This document shows positions 4,761 through 5,713 of a stretch of DNA of 5,713 nucleotides, in pieces. Both the position numbers and the translations under genes were made by a program. Position 1 is the stretch's first letter; the number at the start of each line of letters is the position of its first letter. Source of the stretch: Candidatus Omnitrophota bacterium (GTDB lineage: Bacteria; Omnitrophota; Gorgyraeia; Gygaellales; Profunditerraquicolaceae); the NCBI GenBank assembly GCA_029563245.1, contig JAKQSG010000014.1, positions 1 to 5,713 of the forward strand, written 5' to 3'. The notes under the pieces were generated by a model that worked only from the letters and a program-made list of their open reading frames with translations, was not told where the DNA came from and did no database searches.

Positions 4761-5713
4761 TACAAGATGGGATGCCTTTAACGCTTGAGATAACCCGCGA
4801 GGGGCAGCTTCTTAAGATGGGTATTTTTGATCACCGGGAGCCCTCTGCCACATTACGGCATTATAGCCAGCATAGGGTAGATTTCTCGGAAATTGGCAGG
4901 CTCTGCCAGGAGGCCACTCTTTTCCTAAGCAAGCCCGGCCTTAAAGAGCCATCTTTATTAAAGGGGTTTGAGAAGACTCTATATGCGCTTTGGGACCATC
5001 TTCTAACGCGTTCGGTAAAAGAAAAATTACAGGAGAAAATAGACCTTGACCTGCTCCTGGAGATCGATGAGGAATTAATTTTTATCCCTTGGGAGCTTAT
5101 TTTTGACGGCAATAATTTTCTCTGCCTCAATTTTAATATTGGCCGTCTGGTAAAAACAAAGTCCAGCCCGCCTTTTTTGAATTACCGTAGTTTAGGGCAT
5201 ACCTTTAAAATGCTTATCCTGGCTAATCCAACAAATGATTTAAGGTCCGCTTATCTTGAAGGGGTAAATATAAGGAATCAGTTTGACCGCAAACGAGAAC
5301 ATATACGCATTGATTTTAAATCTACCAGTATAGACAGGCTTTATATAAAGAAAAATATCTGTGATTATGATATTGTGCATTTTGCCGGGCATTGCGAATA
5401 TAATTATCATGCCCCCAAGGATAGCGGGTGGGTCTTAAGCGACGGCAATTTCAGTATCCATGATATTCTTAAGTTAGGTTCGGGTCTCTCTTTGCCCACC
5501 TTAATATTCTCCAACGCCTGCTATTCTGCTTTTTCCCCAAAGGAAGGCATGATCGATAGTGACTATCAGAAAAGGAGTTATTCCCTGGCTTCGGCGTTCT
5601 TATTTTCCGGCGTACGCCACTATCTGGGTTCTATCAGGAGGGTAGAAGATGCGGCAAGCCTGGGGTTTGCAAAAGAGTTCTATCGCAACCTAACCCGTGG
5701 AAAATCCCTGGGT
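4757..5713 (+). CDS. CHAT-domain caspase-like cysteine protease, 3' end outside window
   Basis: The frame from ATG 4757 is open to the last base, giving 319 visible residues without a stop. Residues about 1-135 are an N-terminal region ending in EELIFIPWELIFDG (105-118), the strand-helix signature that opens many CHAT domains. The peptidase core follows: KMLILANPTNDL (151-162), then DIVHFAGHC (205-213) with the catalytic His212, a SGWVLSDG turn (223-230), and LIFSNACYS (249-257) with the catalytic Cys255. SGVRHYLGSIRRVEDAAS (284-301) gives the typical substrate-pocket strand and helix. CHAT proteins are clan CD peptidases related to caspases and separase, usually fused to repeats such as TPR; no repeats are visible before the edge. 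No signal peptide or membrane helix is seen in the visible part. The start is uncertain: Met6 (4772) is an alternative, and the strong ribosome site is poorly spaced for either. Co-transcription with the anti-sigma gene suggests they share a pathway. Confidence 0.9.
   Translation, partial: MIQDGMPLTLEITREGQLLKMGIFDHREPSATLRHYSQHRVDFSEIGRLCQEATLFLSKPGLKEPSLLKGFEKTLYALWDHLLTRSVKEKLQEKIDLDLLLEIDEELIFIPWELIFDGNNFLCLNFNIGRLVKTKSSPPFLNYRSLGHTFKMLILANPTNDLRSAYLEGVNIRNQFDRKREHIRIDFKSTSIDRLYIKKNICDYDIVHFAGHCEYNYHAPKDSGWVLSDGNFSIHDILKLGSGLSLPTLIFSNACYSAFSPKEGMIDSDYQKRSYSLASAFLFSGVRHYLGSIRRVEDAASLGFAKEFYRNLTRGKSLG

Noticed and set aside
4861..5130. Minus-strand open frame of 89 codons opposite the CHAT gene.
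   Set aside because: It is Ser/Arg-rich without motifs, while the + strand frame carries the CHAT IPWEL motif through this stretch.
3332..5713. A CRISPR or type III-E (craspase) locus, given the CHAT and sigma genes.
   Set aside because: No repeat-spacer array and no Cas7-like or gRAMP coding sequence are present in the window; the similarity is only in circuit logic.

Overview
The window comes from a bacterial chromosome of moderate, slightly AT-rich composition. All recognisable genes lie on the + strand. The gene mix (a membrane pyrophosphatase of the K+-dependent, probably Na+-pumping type, and an ECF sigma / zinc-finger anti-sigma / CHAT protease cluster) suggests an anaerobic or energy-limited, probably uncultivated lineage. 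The style of the small membrane protein and of the anti-sigma protein reminds me of Candidatus Omnitrophota, but that is recollection, not proof.

Region 1 (2-1111) is the end of a housekeeping-type operon. It holds a 5'-truncated YbgC-like hotdog acyl-CoA thioesterase, a short FMN nitroreductase, and a 78-residue protein with two membrane segments whose start codon directly abuts the nitroreductase stop. Region 2 (1112-3392) is a separate transcription unit. An AT-rich leader carries a TTGACA promoter and small inverted repeats, followed by hppA (700 aa). The unit ends in a long perfect-arm hairpin with a T tract, which is both a good intrinsic terminator and REP/MITE-like in appearance.

Region 3 (3394-5713, running off the right edge) is the most interesting part. 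A consensus extended -10 (TGGTATAAT) lies so close to the first ATG that the message is probably leaderless. It drives a sigma-70-like ECF regulator (199 aa), then a soluble H-x3-C-x2-C anti-sigma-like protein with a C-terminal beta-rich domain (232 aa), then a CHAT caspase-like protease with the His212/Cys255 dyad in place. The CHAT gene is open to the window edge (319 codons visible).

The layout suggests a signalling module in which the zinc-finger protein restrains the sigma factor and the CHAT peptidase acts in the same pathway, possibly by cleaving the restraining protein. This would recall the Csx30/RpoE/TPR-CHAT (craspase) logic of type III-E CRISPR, but no CRISPR component is visible here. 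The order of genes and the catalytic motifs are seen directly; the proteolytic link is inference.
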